DNA of 64,000 nt, taken from positions 20,215,296 to 20,279,295 of the forward strand of contig OX637292.1 of assembly GCA_951799445.1 (NCBI GenBank). The letters are read 5' to 3'. The stretch is from Pseudisothecium myosuroides. Its lineage: Eukaryota > Streptophyta > Bryopsida > Hypnales > Lembophyllaceae. Below are positions 24,723 to 37,189 of this stretch, piece by piece. Numbering within the stretch: position 1 is the first letter of the stretch; every line of letters starts with the position of its first letter. The notes beneath the pieces were generated by a model. The model did not search any database, had not been told where the DNA came from, and saw only the letters and a list, made by a program, of their open reading frames with translations. The translations under genes were made by a program, and so were the position numbers.

Positions 24723-27700
24723 TTATGGCTGCTCGCAGAGCAACTTGGTCATGCTGTCCGCATCAAATATTTCAATCCAATAGCCATCAGGGTCCTTAAT
24801 AAATGCCAGTCCCTTCATCCTTCCTGCACGAACCAATTCAGTCAGTCCTAGGTTAATCTCATTCACCATGTTATTCAAGCTAGCATAGAAATTATCTACA
24901 CACCAGCGGGTTTTTTTTGGCACTGTAGATCAACAGTGAAGCCTTGTGTGCCCTCCCACGAAGGTGTATATTTGGAGGGCGCAGTGGCTCACGGGACTGA
25001 CAATCTAGCGACAAATCGCTAGAAAACCCCCCCTGCTACACATTGAAACTGGAGCACCATAACATTCAGTAGCATTAGTGTCCGCACTTAACACTCTAGA
25101 GCCAAGGTAGTGCACGGTAATGCTACTGAATGTTATGACTGTACAATACGCTTTTAGATATAAAAATTCAGAGTAGGTTAGTCGAAGCAATATTTTGGGT
25201 GGCTACATTTCATCATTGGAAACTCTAGCGAAATCAAAAAAAATTCAAGCATAGGTCTCCGAATATATAATAGTAAGAGCATCTCCTGCAGCCCTCCAGA
25301 TATCCCCTCCCCACTAGAATTTGGATGAAAAGCAATTAATTCTAACGTTTATCAGGCTCGGCCTTCTCTTTCCTCTCCAAAAAAGCCATTTCTACAGGGG
25401 GCCACAAGTCTTGGGATTAACAAGTTGTGATAATAAATGCAAATTGTTTGACTTGTGATTGGTTGGGAATATATTTTATGGAGTTGTACTGTTGAGGATA
25501 CAAGTGGCCATCTCCTCTTCATTGGACAGATCTTGAATCATGGAGCGGGGATATATTGAGGGCTGTAGGAGATGCTCTAACTTACTAGTGAGTGATCCTA
25601 ATCACAATAATAAAATTGAAGCAGGGTATGTATGGACCTTCATCTGGCCGCTTCACAAATGCCACTCCTAGCTTCTGAAATCGTTGGCATGCTCGGAAGA
25701 CATCCGGAACAGTGATTCCAATGTGTCCTGATCGAAGATTTACATCAATAGATCAGTGGATCAGTACACTAGCTTCACAATGATACATACACGTCCCTTC
25801 TCATTCCACCAAAGTAGAGTTAGAGCATCGGTACCAAATTCGAATGGTATTATATTGGCCATGCAAATGTATTTTTAAGTTTTGTATGGTATATAATTAG
25901 AACTTGGAATTTGTATCATTGGAAGCGCATCCAAAAGCACTTTGAGTAGGTACAAGAAAATTCAAATTTAGACTTTGGACAACCACTTCAAAAGCAAGGT
26001 AAAAGTCATAGATTATAGAGGTCTTGGCAAACTGCGGTAACTAAAGCAAAATTTGGTTGTTGACACTCCACGTTTGGCCACAAGAAAGTAAGTAGCATCA
26101 ACATTGTGTTTCATTTCACAACAAATAGTGACGTTGCATTGAGAGACGACACTATTTTATATTACATTTACAAGAGTTTGATTTGTGAAGACATACCGTA
26201 GCCTCGTGGTTCACTATTTCCATTGTGGTAACCTTTGAAGTCTGGATCAAATTCAGTCCCCCAATTACTACAATTCACTATTCAAAGCATAGTCAATTGT
26301 GATTGAAGACGTCAATGCTTTATGTCTAAGCTCCCAAATGGACTAAGTCGTGTGAAAGTAGAATCTTGTTATGAGAAATAACATGCCAAGCCACAATAGA
26401 GCCTAGCTATGGGAGCCATGAGGGTAGGGTGTGATTTATAATAATGAGCCTCTACTTTCAACCATTTAAGTCCACTGAGTTTGTCATCTATACTCAAAAT
26501 GGAGTCCACTGAGGTTATGCTCAAAGTTGTTGCTTTCATATCATGATTTCACAAATTTCAAAGAACTTGAATGGAGGTAGATTGAATGAAGGCAGAGAAA
26601 TATAACAACAGAAAGAAGAAACCATGATCTAAATTTTTTGAATGCAAAGATATTCTTTTATCATAATTGGTCATGAGCTTCCAAAGTGGGATTTCTGTTT
26701 TAGTTCAGACTCTAAGGACAAAGAACTACCGCACAAAGCCATGACCTGAGAGAGGACCAGAGATGATTAGAGAGTTGAGTATTGGAGGCTTACTGAGTGA
26801 GCTCTACAGCAGCTTTGCAGTTAAATAAGAATGCCGTTCTCTCTAATTTATCAACAGGAACTGTTGCTGCATCCTGAAAATGGAATTTGATCCGATCAGA
26901 AGCCATTCTACTTACTGAAAGTGTACGGAATGAACTCTTACAAAATTTATTGAAAGGCACACGAAGATTATCTTAACATATCCTACCTCAGGATACCCGA
27001 GGAAATACAGGCTGAATTTGGCCGCAGGAAAGTCAATTCTCTTAATGAGCCTGCACGCATCATCCAACTTATCTCAATCATAACATGAGTCTTTTAGCCA
27101 AGCTTTCATACACATTTTAATTGATACTGAGTATGACTTAGTGTGTGTTGGTGCAAGGTCTCTCTTCCAAGATTCAATTCAATGTTAATTCTTAAAGGAC
27201 CACAAGGCCACTGGGTGGCTTTTGCAACACAATTTTTTACAACCCTGGTCTTTTAGGGGTTAACCCCTAAAGGCCCAAGGCTTTTTTTCTGCCAAAAAAT
27301 CATCAAAACTGCCATTTCTATAGCAAGGAGAAAAAAAATGAAAAATGTTTTTTTTTCACATCTAACCGTAGGATCTGGCACCTAACTAGTATGAAAATGT
27401 GTGGAAAAAATTTCAGAATTTTTGACTGCTCAGATTGCAAGATATCTGCGTTTAAAGTGGAAAAAACAAGTATTTCAGTACATTGTGGGACTAGATTTTT
27501 TGACTTTAAACATTTTTCACTTAAAATTTTTGCACTACAGAGTTTTGTGCTTCAAATCTTTCTAGTGGAGAATTGAGTTGAGAGTCTAGGGAAAAAAAAA
27601 ATATTCAAAAAAACTTAATTATCATTCCTAAAAAATTTATTAAGTAGAAGTAGTTACGAGATAGAAGGAAAATCTAAAACATTAATATATTTTAGATGGA

Positions 27701-28872
27701 ATTAAAATATACTAATCCCAATGGTGAGATTGTTCTAGCAAGTAAACTAAACCATGAGAATTTTTTATTTATTTTTAATTGCAAAAATAGCATTTAGAAA
27801 TGAATCCTACAAGTTATTTTTTTCAGGAAGATGCTCTAACTGCCCGAAAAACAAGAATGTCCATAACTATTTCATAACAAATCCAAATGAAATGAATAAA
27901 AGCTTTCCAGATAGACAAAAGTATAATCTACAAGAAAAAAAAATATTAAAAAAAAAAAAATCAAATTTTTGCCAAATTTTTCTTGCTGCCCGGACTGCCC
28001 AGTTACGAAAAAAAGTAACATATTTGGCCATAACTTTTGACTCCTATTTCCAAATGTGCTGAAATTTGGTGCATATGAAAGATATTCCTCGCGCCCACCT
28101 TCTATTAAAATTTCAGCTAAAAATATGGAAATCTCTAGTCACAGGGACCTGCCCAAAATTTCTATACAGCCAAAAAACGCAGGCCGGTCCTTTAGGGGTT
28201 AATAAAACTAATATCATGTCAAGATTGTAGGATAATGATCAGTAAGGAATATAACTTACGTCATGCCCAAAACCCTGGAGTAAAAGTCCAAGCTTGGCTT
28301 TGGGTCACGAATTCGATACATCTGGGTGGAAAACAAGCAAGTGGATCAGGGAATGACCCCATGTACAACATTCTTCACAAAAATGTTTTGGTTTCTGATA
28401 TCATCAAAAGAAGTACACTCCTACTTGAAGGTAGGAGGTCCATCAAGCGCCCATTTTAAGAGATGGAAATTAAATTAAGACTTCTTGAAATTGATTTTTC
28501 AGTAAATTTTTTCCTTAAAGGCAAATGAAATTAGCATCTAACACAATGAAGTTGCACATTATTTTTTGGAGTTTCGTAGAATTAGTTACAAATTTTGGAA
28601 GTTGAAATGCAGCAGTACTTAACTATTTGTACACTGTTGGTGCAATGAGAAAGCAAAATGAGAATTGAAGGCTTTCATGGTAGGATGATTCTTGTTCTAA
28701 TTACAAAGTCTCAATCCTACTATGCTTTGACAATAAATGTGGGCATGGAACGCACGGTCTGTTGCACAAAGTAGCCTTTGGTATTCTCATCAGGTATATC
28801 ACAATAGCCTGGGTTTTTAGTTGTCGACTCCGGGGACTCTTCCACTGATTGCTCCATTGCCACTATCGACAT
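24723..28872 (-). CDS. GLX1: Glyoxalase I (lactoylglutathione lyase)
   Basis: Seven exons: 28756-28872, 28260-28321, 26987-27050, 26794-26873, 26197-26267, 25638-25727 and 24723-24823, giving 194 aa. The enzyme converts the hemithioacetal of methylglyoxal and glutathione to S-lactoylglutathione, the first step of methylglyoxal detoxification. Metal ligands of the eukaryotic zinc type are all visible: Gln38 ([13 protein letters not shown]), Glu105 (AAVELTHNWGTE), His133 ([12 protein letters not shown]) and Glu179 ([11 protein letters not shown]). There is no N-terminal extension of targeting type ([15 protein letters not shown]), so a cytosolic form is likely. The small single-domain length suits the cytosolic zinc-dependent class rather than the two-domain nickel-type plant enzymes. 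Introns carry several transposable elements. Confidence 0.96.
25058..25137. repeat. Short perfect inverted repeat
   Basis: Arms of 19 bp, cataacattcagtagcatt at 25058-25076 and its exact reverse complement at 25119-25137, flank a 42-bp loop. It lies in the last intron of the glyoxalase I gene. Just upstream, ggcgcagtggctcacgggac resembles a Pol III A box, so this may be part of a SINE or small MITE. Confidence 0.6.
25277..25577. mobile_element. Tourist/PIF-Harbinger-like MITE
   Basis: The inverted ends are GAGCATCTCCTGCAGCCCTC on the left and, read inward from the right, GAGCATCTCCTACAGCCCTC. TAA lies immediately outside each end, a 3-bp target duplication typical of PIF/Harbinger. Length is 301 bp. 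It sits in the last intron of the glyoxalase I gene. Confidence 0.8.
27185..27263. mobile_element. Short TTAA-flanked element in GLX1 intron 2
   Basis: It starts TTAATTCTTAAAGGACCA and ends GGTCTTTTAGGGGTTAA, 79 bp. The terminal TTAA is shared with the first TTAA of the next element, so the two sit back to back. Confidence 0.6.
27260..28202. mobile_element. TTAA-flanked element, 943 bp, in GLX1 intron 2
   Basis: It begins TTAACCCCTAAAGGCCCAAG and ends CCGGTCCTTTAGGGGTTAA. The left interior matches 38720-38890 (ccgtaggatct, gattgcaagatat) and the right interior matches 39420-39610 (ccataacttttgac, gaaagatattcctc). No coding sequence. Together with the adjacent 79-bp element it makes up most of the 1209-bp intron. 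Confidence 0.85.
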
Positions 28873-29015
28873 ACTTGCAATAACTCAAAATTCTCTCTTC
28901 TGATTCCATACCGTAAACAAAGATTTGGATTCATTGTCAACATTTTCATTTGTTAGGATTCCATTTCATTATCACATTTCAGTAGGTTACAATTGATCAA
29001 ATGACATGTAATATG

Positions 29016-29107
29016 TACCTTTGTCTCAAAATAAATCCGTGGTCTCTAGTGGGAAACTGGGAAACTAGTTGGAGTACCGCAGATTTATTTTGAGATAGAG
29101 GGAGTAT
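29016..29107. mobile_element. Short Stowaway-like MITE
   Basis: The right end, read inward, is TACTCCCTCTATCTCAAAAT and the left is tacctttgtctcaaaataaa, both followed by aaataaatc. The CTCCCTC..CTCAAAATA motif is the usual Stowaway/mariner end. About 90 bp, between the GSH1 and glyoxalase I genes. Confidence 0.65.
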
Positions 29108-30032
29108 CACTTGTTGGCATGCAACAAGAGATAGTGCAATGAAGGATCCAAGTTCAAGTAGGTCAAATTTTGGTGTCAACTGAGGCATTCCAATTCTAGG
29201 TGGATGACTTCAAACTTTAGTCAGATCAATCATCTAATTACCATACCGGCAAGTCTATAATATACCAATAAGATATCTTCATAATATATAGAATAGATTA
29301 TGAATTCATGAAATATAATTTCTTTTAAATAAGTGTGGTCCACAAAAAATTGCAATAAAAATGTAGGAGAAAATTAACACCTTATGTATTGTATTGGTTG
29401 TTGTGGAACTTAGAGGAGTAAGGGAGAACTTCAACATTCATTGAGAGGGAGTGCTTGAAAGGGTAAGAATCAATATGAAGTAGTGTGTCCATTCTATAGA
29501 AGTGAAGAGAAATGTCCATTGGAATCTATTGAGTTCATTAACAAATCTCACATCCAAAATTGAGGTACTTCAGGAAGAATAGCCACAACATTCTTCTCCT
29601 TTACTCAAGAACTTAAAATGAATCATTTAGAGCACAAGAAATGCTTAGCAACGATTTGTGTGCTAGTTTGCTAATTTTACTTTAATGACCTAACAAAGAG
29701 TCAAAAGAAGTGTTTGGAATAAAAGACTACTTAACAAAATTCAACTTTAGAAAGCCAACCTACACCATGGTGTTGTGGGTACATCACAGAAATAAAAAGA
29801 TTAACACTTTTTTGAGAAATTGGTTCATTGTGTGGTTCACATCTGGAATGGTGTTTATTAGTAAAGTTCAAGCAGCAATCTACTAATAAATGCCATTGTG
29901 AATTGGTGATCAATGTAAAGTAACTACACCCAATTTTGACCCCTTTCTAAAATTGTCCCCTACAGATTCTTGCTTAAAATGTACTCCCACTATTCATGAG
30001 AGTCTAGGGTCGGTTTTAGAAACACCTATTCC

Positions 30033-30240
30033 CAGCACTTTGAATATTCATAGATTATTCATACGGTGTCCAAAAAATGCATTCTCAAAGAATCTAGAAT
30101 CCTCTTTGGAATACCAACTGAGACCCCACAAAAAAAATTCTAATATAATAATGAGAACCATGCTGAAATCAGCTGAATTGCTTAAGTGTGCAATTTTAGG
30201 TGTAGTTACCTTACAACAAGTTTATAAGTGCACCACAATG
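30033..30240 (+). repeat. Dispersed repeat downstream of GSH1
   Basis: Matches the reverse complement of about 10430-10655. Shared blocks include cagcactttgaatattcat, aaaaatgcat, aaccatgct and gtgtagttacctta. Translation gives an open frame, but sharing with a non-coding region argues against a gene. Confidence 0.6.
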
Positions 30241-30622
30241 TCAAGCGACTGCACGTTTGGTACAACATGGACTAAAAAAAGCACCATTGGAACTTTCTAC
30301 CAAATCTTAAGCCCTGTTGGATATGATAGCATTCATATCGCTGATCTACACAAAACTTTCAAAGGTGACGCTAGTTTAAACTGACGCGTCAGGTGCAAGT
30401 CACAGTACTGCATTTGCCCAGTTCACGAGTCTGAACTGAGAAGTAATCATAATGTGGGTATTCATTCCAACCATATCTGTTCCGTCTGATCGCACATAAG
30501 TTATATTGGAGCCTTACCAAATCGACAAAAAGGCCAAAACTTCGACACTACAAACACCATGAGGTAACCTACCTGCATCCTTATTTTGTTTATTCAAAAG
30601 CTGTTGCAACCGTAGAATCTAC

Positions 30623-33600
30623 CTAATACAGAAGATTATCAAACACAGGATCAACTCTTTCGCCCCATTTCCCATGATAGAGCTCCAAAAGACGTTCTGC
30701 AGGAGTGACGCCTGTGCACAACACAAAAGAAATTATTCTGCATAGTTAGATTGATCATACTAAAATTCGTTAAAAGAGAACAAAGCTTTGTGTTGTTTAT
30801 TCTGTATTCTTATCCCATTCCACGTAAGTATCCAACCCTCAATGTAACAAGCGTTGTACTGTACATACTACCACGGTAAATAAAAACTACCGTAGAAGGG
30901 ATAGGTGGCCACCCACCTCTTTTCCTAATAACTTAGATAATCGTTTTAACCAATCGTTTTATATTTACTTGCAATCTGCATTCGAAATTCTCAGAATCCT
31001 TGACGTCAATTAGGGAAGAAAGTTATGACTCACCTGTTGTCACAGTTTCCTGAATGTCCTTCAGAAACCCAACCTCGTTGAGCCCTCGCCGAGTTAGGCC
31101 ATCCTGCAGTCCAGGCGAACTTTATAAAGAAACTTGATTATTGTAATAGCATATCGTCGCCTACGGCGATCTTAATAACGTCGTTCTGTCAGGGATCTTT
31201 TCAGAATGTGAGCAAGCTAAACCCTAAAGGACGCCAAGAAGCTCCAATAGAGTCCATGAATTCTTGGCACTGTTTAGTGAGCCTTTAAGGGGACTTTCTT
31301 TTATTCAATTGTATTTACTGTTTAACCAACACATGCAATGTTCTTCACGCATCCTGCTGATGTAGAATTTGGCCATGTCTCAATTATATTTTTCACAATA
31401 AAATCAATCAAATTGATCGTTTTAAAACAACGAAATCTTGGTCCTTTAGAGGTTGAAATCAAATGCTATACTTTTTTAGAATTCGTTAAAATAAGAGATA
31501 GACAGAAGATTGGCATCTCATACACTACCTTGGCAAGTTTAAAGATATCCTGAGCCACGTGCTTGAGGAGCCCATCCCTAAAGGGAACATTCAGACCCTG
31601 CTTTGGAACCTGATAAGCCTCAAACCTCGTCAGTTGATTGCTGGTGCATTTATAATCAGTAGTGGTGACATTAACCTCAAGCACTTGCACTGCAAACACA
31701 ATGAACATACTGCCAAAAATTCCAATTTACTGGACAACTCTCAACAATAGTAGGAAACAGAAATGGTGAGTCACCATACCTTTGAGCGGAGCATCGCACG
31801 CTCCCTCTCAGTCCAGTCGCTAGTGATGTCCAAAGCGCCTTGAAGTGATTCCTCATCATACAATAACCCTGTCTACATATAAAAAATACACAAGTTCTTA
31901 CAGTGAAAAAAAGTGGAAGCTAACTACCGCTGGTCTCAAGTGCACCGAATCATTGTCGTTAACCGATCATATTAACCGATCCACTCGGTCATTATGCGGG
32001 TAACATATTAATCCCTGGAAGCCCAAATTAGGCCCTATGTTTTTTTGACCGATTTGAGAAGGCAACATGAGGACTTTGTTTTGTTCAATGCATATCTATT
32101 TTTTGACCAACACAGGCAATGTTTTTCATTGACTCCGGTGATATGGAATTTGACCCCATCTGAAACATATGTTTCATATTATGCTCAATCGAAATAGGTC
32201 AAATTTAAACCACGAAACTTTGGTCTCTAATGGTAACATACCCAAAAAGCAGGCAAAGCACAAAGTCGTCGCCATGGGCCACCATCAGCTCCTCTCATCT
32301 CCAAGTACCGCTTGAGTCTCACCTGCAGTAAGATGGCATTTTATCAATCTGTACCCACATTATCAGATCCACAAAAAGAGAAGATCGAGTACATAAACTA
32401 CGACCAAGCAATGCTTGCGCACATTAGTTGTCATTCATGCATGCGAAAGCATTCCCTAAGGATCGGCAATCATTGCTATGAGAGTCCAAATATTCAAAGA
32501 TATGAAATATGAAATTTGAAATAAGGGGAAACCTCGGGAAAGATAGTCGTTAGATGATTTTCCCAGTCACTTAAAGTTGGTTTCTCTCCAGGTAGAACAG
32601 GCAACTCGCCAGCCAGAAAGTCCTGCACAATTCGCCACTAGCTTTGATCAAAAGCTGTTGTGTGCCTAAGTACACACATCACATCAAATCACCACTTCCC
32701 GACATGTGCGCGCAATCCTTAGCACAACAAAAGCAAATTCCAACGACCACAACTTTGTGTAGCAATAAACTGGAAGGAACTATAATGAGGTCAACCGCAC
32801 CGGCCGTAGCAAAAGAGATTTACCTTGAACGACAGACCAGAACAATCGACGTATTGATTATTCCGATACACAAAATACATAGGCACATTTAATGCATAAT
32901 CGACATACTTTTCAAACCTGCATGGCAAGATTTTTCTCATAAGAAACTGTGCAAGTAAAATAGTCCAGCTATGACAATTGCTTCATAAAAGTTACAACTG
33001 CACTGGGTCAGATTTGCAGACTTTAAAAACTGAAATTAATATACCAAAGAATATCACATATGTTAGAGCAAATCTAGAGTTCAGGCGCTGTTTTTAAGTG
33101 ATCCGATTCCGCAGGCAAAATACAAAAATAAACCAAGTTCAAGTTTCTCACCCAAAGCCATCTTCAAACACAAATGGTAAGTCTCCTGACCGGTTGTTGT
33201 CCACGTCTGTCCAGATGTGGCTGCACATGCAGCAAATCCAAAAGTAATTAAAACTCAAGAGATTGGCAATCCAACCTTTACTACTTGGATACAAAACATT
33301 GACAAACCATACTAACCACATTAAAGGACAGAGTTATCATGGTTTAAAATAACCAATTTGATTGATCATATTGTGAAAACTATTATTCAAATAGTGCCAA
33401 AGTTGATATCAATAGGAAAGGATTGTATATGTTGGCAAAGTATTAATAAAATTGAACAAACGAAAGTTCCCACATGACCCACTCAAAAGAACATGAAGGC
33501 CAATTTGGGCCTCTTGGTCCTTTAGGGCTAATCTTTCATCCACTCATATTGCCGGTAAAGGGTGAGTGCCAATTCGTGATGGCTATCACCTCTCACCTTC

Positions 33601-36600
33601 TGAAGCTTAAGAAGCCATTTGGTTTCCCTTCCGTAAACGGAGAATTTGCGAAAAGGGCTGTTGCAATCTGTGCGAAACACATTTGCAAGGCCTTAGATAT
33701 ATCATGCAGAGTCATCACTCAGAGATGACACTGTTCCAGATTTACAACATAAACGAACAACTGAAGAGAAAAATTTCATCAAAATACCAATTCACCGACA
33801 TCAACAAATACTGGTCAGAGGAAGTCATGTGATGGAGAACTTTGTAACTTACAGGCTGTAGGGCAAGGCCAACACGGAACTTCTTAACCATATCCTCCTC
33901 TGAATCAAAGTCCAGATTGACCTGCACAATTTAGCGGCAGTTATGAAATGGTGGAAGTGGTTCTTTACATCACATCCTTAGGCATTGAAGCATTGTACCC
34001 TTTCTATTGACAGATGTCGAGATATTGCACTGACAAAGTTTTGTTCCTGCTTGGTTCTACAGTCACTCACATGCAATTCTCTGCATTCAGGCTTACATCA
34101 TGTTCATTTTTCAAATCCCCAAACCCTTCCTCTCGTTGTATCTTTATATAAGAAATGGGAGAACGGGCATCATAGCCGAATCCAAGGTGGCATAGGGCCT
34201 CCCTAAAGAATGTAATGTACCAATTCAATCAGAAAGCAGCCAAAGGAAATAGGACGACTTTTCTCTCGAAATAGACCAGTAAGGGCAGAAGAATAATTAT
34301 CAGGCAATCAAATTTCAAGGCAAAAGCAAAAAACAAGTTGATTCCTTGAAAGAGAGAATGAGTTGCATGAGCACACCTGAACTGTGCATGTGCGAAACAT
34401 CATGTCCAAACCATACGCGCCGACTTTAGGCATGTAATTCCGCATGATTTCATACCTGCCCTGTTTCCAAAAATTGCAGAACATTCACTAACGATCCAAA
34501 AGCTAAGGCACGCAGGATAATATCCCTCCAGCCTTTCTGGCACAAACCAAAAACAGTTGAAATACAGACTCTGCATCAGTCAAGAGGGAAGTATTACGAC
34601 AAAAGGCAATTCTTCCCAGGTTATATTAGGCCAGATTATAACAGCAGAACATGAGATTCTTCCTGTGAAGATTCAGTACCCTGCTCAAAGACAAGCTCAT
34701 CCTTAGCTTTCCATGAGCTCAACTTGCGGAGAAAAGTAAGTATCTACCTTCGGCATAATGGGAGTGTCTGCCACACTCCACTTAGGCTGGAACCCAATGC
34801 CTGCGAACCCCAGGCCCATCTCCTCTGCCACAGCTTTTACCTGCACAATCCCGAAGGCCAGTTTAGCCTTTACATCCACACCTTTTCCAAGCCTTCTAAA
34901 CACTTCTATTGTTCCTTATAATTACGTAAAAATCCCGACGTTGCACTACAATGAGATTCATTAGCAACAAGTTTCCTGCCTATAAAACAGGATTCTCAGT
35001 AAATTAGACTGTCTCAGGAACTTTTAACAGCATCATAAAGAGAGTCCTCTCGGTGATACATGAGGAGGAATCCTTATGCTCACAGTGATCGTATGGAGGT
35101 CTTCAAGAGATTAACCTGATCATAGGGAGACCTCACCATGAATCAGGGGGAAGAATCTCGTTACGAAAAGCCCCCAAAAACTCCAATTTGATTGAAACCC
35201 CTAGTATAAGTGCAATAGAATGTGCTGAACACCAATAGCTGGTGATGTACCTGATACAGATGAGAATTGACCTCGGCACATGTCTGGTGAAGTGTCTCCA
35301 GAGGCGCACCACTTAATTCAAACTGACCTCCAGGCTCCAATGACACACTTTGCCCGTCCTGCAATTCACACAACACAGGAAAGTCACACCACATGCATTG
35401 TCGTCTCAGCTAATTCCGTCTAAGATCGTCCTAAACCTAAAAATACGGGTAAAACCCTCCCTGATCAAAGATGGGGGATCAGTTAGTTGCAGAGCTCACA
35501 AATGTCAGCCCAATAATTTTGTCACCCTCCATCACTCTCTTCCACTCAAAACGCTCCGCCAGCCCCTCCAGCAGCTGCCGAATCTGCTCATATGTCATGG
35601 GCTGTAAATTATCCAGCTGGAAACCGAATTTCTCATGCTCAGTCCCAATCCTGCACAAGTCGCAGCACCACACTCATTTCCATTACTCTCATCTCCATTG
35701 GACGCAAACTTTGCATATGTGGTCCCAAAACTCCATCCAAGCGCCAAAAGGTCACACACCTGTAAAAAATTCAGTCTATTGAATATGTAGAACATCATGT
35801 AGAACTTCCACCATCATACAAAACCAAAGCCTCTCGGGCTTGTGCGCTTGAAAATACAAGGACCTAATGGCTCGTAACCATTGATTGGAGATAGGGACAC
35901 TAGGGTAATTAGTACTTAGGAAGTCCAATTGAAGCATCCAGTTCCATGAAATCCAGAAGAATTGCAAGACTAGAGACATTGTACAGGAGCTGGAGAAAAC
36001 AAGCATGGCCTAAGAACCCCCTCCAATTTCAAAGGAGACACAGATTCGGGCAATCGGAGAGATCCAGCTCTAATCAGTAGAAACACGCTGTAAAACTCTC
36101 GAAATCCAAACAACTACAGAATCTCCTCTACTGATCCTATTCCGGGTACTTCTATCATTTACTCTTACAACAAATCTGCTCTCATTTGCAACCCAAAACA
36201 AATAACAAAAAACAAAGAAACCTCCAAAAGCCCTTCTAATAAAACCTCAAATTCTGACAACCCTGAATCAACATACCTCCACTGATCAAACAACCCCATT
36301 TCAAATTGAAATTTCGTAATGAAGCCACATTGACCAATTCATTCCCACGCACGGATCACGCACCTCCATTTCTCTTTTAGTTTACACCCAGAGGCTAAAT
36401 ACGCCACGAGATCCTGCTTCGACAGAGGCTTCCCACCGGAAACGGCATCATTCCTCGGTGGACTCGCCGCTACAATGCTCATCTTCCTCCGCCTCCTCCC
36501 CTGACATCGCTGGTGCACGAAGCAGCAGCTCATCCCACGACGACTCTTCAAGTGCTCCGTCTCGAAAGCAGCAGCACCTACACTTGCAGTAGTGGTCTTC

Positions 36601-36635
36601 AATGTTGAAGTCGACGAAGCCGCCAACATCGTCAT
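30623..36635 (-). CDS. GSH1: Glutamate-cysteine ligase, plastid plant type
   Basis: Fifteen exons: 36364-36635, 35500-35650, 35251-35358, 34748-34840, 34377-34460, 33853-33921, 33597-33667, 33152-33220, 32824-32917, 32533-32622, 32242-32322, 31780-31872, 31529-31609, 31034-31103 and 30623-30711. They give 504 aa, close to the roughly 520 aa of flowering-plant enzymes. It makes gamma-glutamylcysteine from glutamate and cysteine with ATP, the limiting step of glutathione synthesis, in plastids. Signature blocks are [61 protein letters not shown] and [20 protein letters not shown]. The N-terminal 70-80 residues are Ser/Thr/Arg-rich up to IVAASPP, a transit peptide. The start is the ATG at 36635, the first after an in-frame stop. 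Cys168 and Cys388 (the CC2 redox pair) are kept; at the CC1 positions Cys331 is present but residue 346 is Val. Confidence 0.98.
31217..31456. repeat. Relic TTAA-family element in a GSH1 intron
   Basis: It begins aaccctaaaggacgccaag and ends cttggtcctttagaggtt, with diverged outer bases. Inside are accaacacatgcaatgttcttca and a following block that recur at 32008-32237. It lies in the intron between the 13th and 14th exons. Confidence 0.6.
32008..32237. repeat. Relic TTAA-family element in a second GSH1 intron
   Basis: It starts TTAATCCCTGGAAGCCC and ends at tttggtctctaatggtaa, within about 5 bases of the donor site of exon 32242-32322. The interior (accaacacaggcaatg, gaatttg, cacgaaac) matches the element in the intron two exons downstream. 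Confidence 0.6.
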
Positions 36636-37100
36636 GGCAACGTGAGAATCCTCGCAGCGCGTACTGCTCCAACCCAATCCCTAAACAACACAGCTGCTCC
36701 CAAGCAGCAAAACCTGTGCAAAAAGATGCAATAAGGCTGTGCGAAAGGATGCAATGAATAACAGTGCCAATGAGGGGATCCAAAGTTTGGAAAGGGTGTA
36801 AGTGTACAGGCAATGCGTGCTCACTGATGTTGTGCAAAACGAAACCATGTGCTGTAAAATCGTATCAGGAAACTGGTGAGAGTGCAGAATGGGACTAAAT
36901 TAATTTGGGTGAGGAAATGATTTTGGACTGTATGATGATGCACTACTGATGCGTGCAACTGCAAGTGCAAATGAGATGATGAAATCGAATTTGTAGGAGA
37001 GGAAGTTCGTGGCAGAAGACGGAGGAGGATGAGACTTGTTGGCTCGTGGTGACCACTCAGGAAAACGCCATGCGCTTCGCCATCACTGTTCATGAGTCCT
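36636..37100. other. Upstream region of GSH1
   Basis: Presumed 5' UTR and promoter of the minus-strand GSH1 gene. There is no convincing coding frame and no unambiguous TATA box or regulatory motif. Confidence 0.4.
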
Positions 37101-37189
37101 TGATTCTTTCTGTTCCTGATGTGGGATTCTGCAGACTTTTTATATTCAGTGGAAGAGCATCTGTACCAGCTTGGATTCTTTGGATTTCT

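Noticed and set aside
25058..25137. Perfect hairpin as a microRNA precursor
   Set aside because: The stem is only 19 bp with a 42-base loop and the setting is repeat-rich; a MITE or SINE fragment is more likely.
29953..30384. 143-codon plus-strand ORF downstream of GSH1
   Set aside because: Half of it is a dispersed repeat shared with the non-coding 10.4-10.7 kb region, and the peptide has no family features.
31466..31708. Minus-strand ORF starting upstream of KVPKQGLNV
   Set aside because: Only 31529-31609 of it is coding (a GSH1 exon); the rest is intron read-through.
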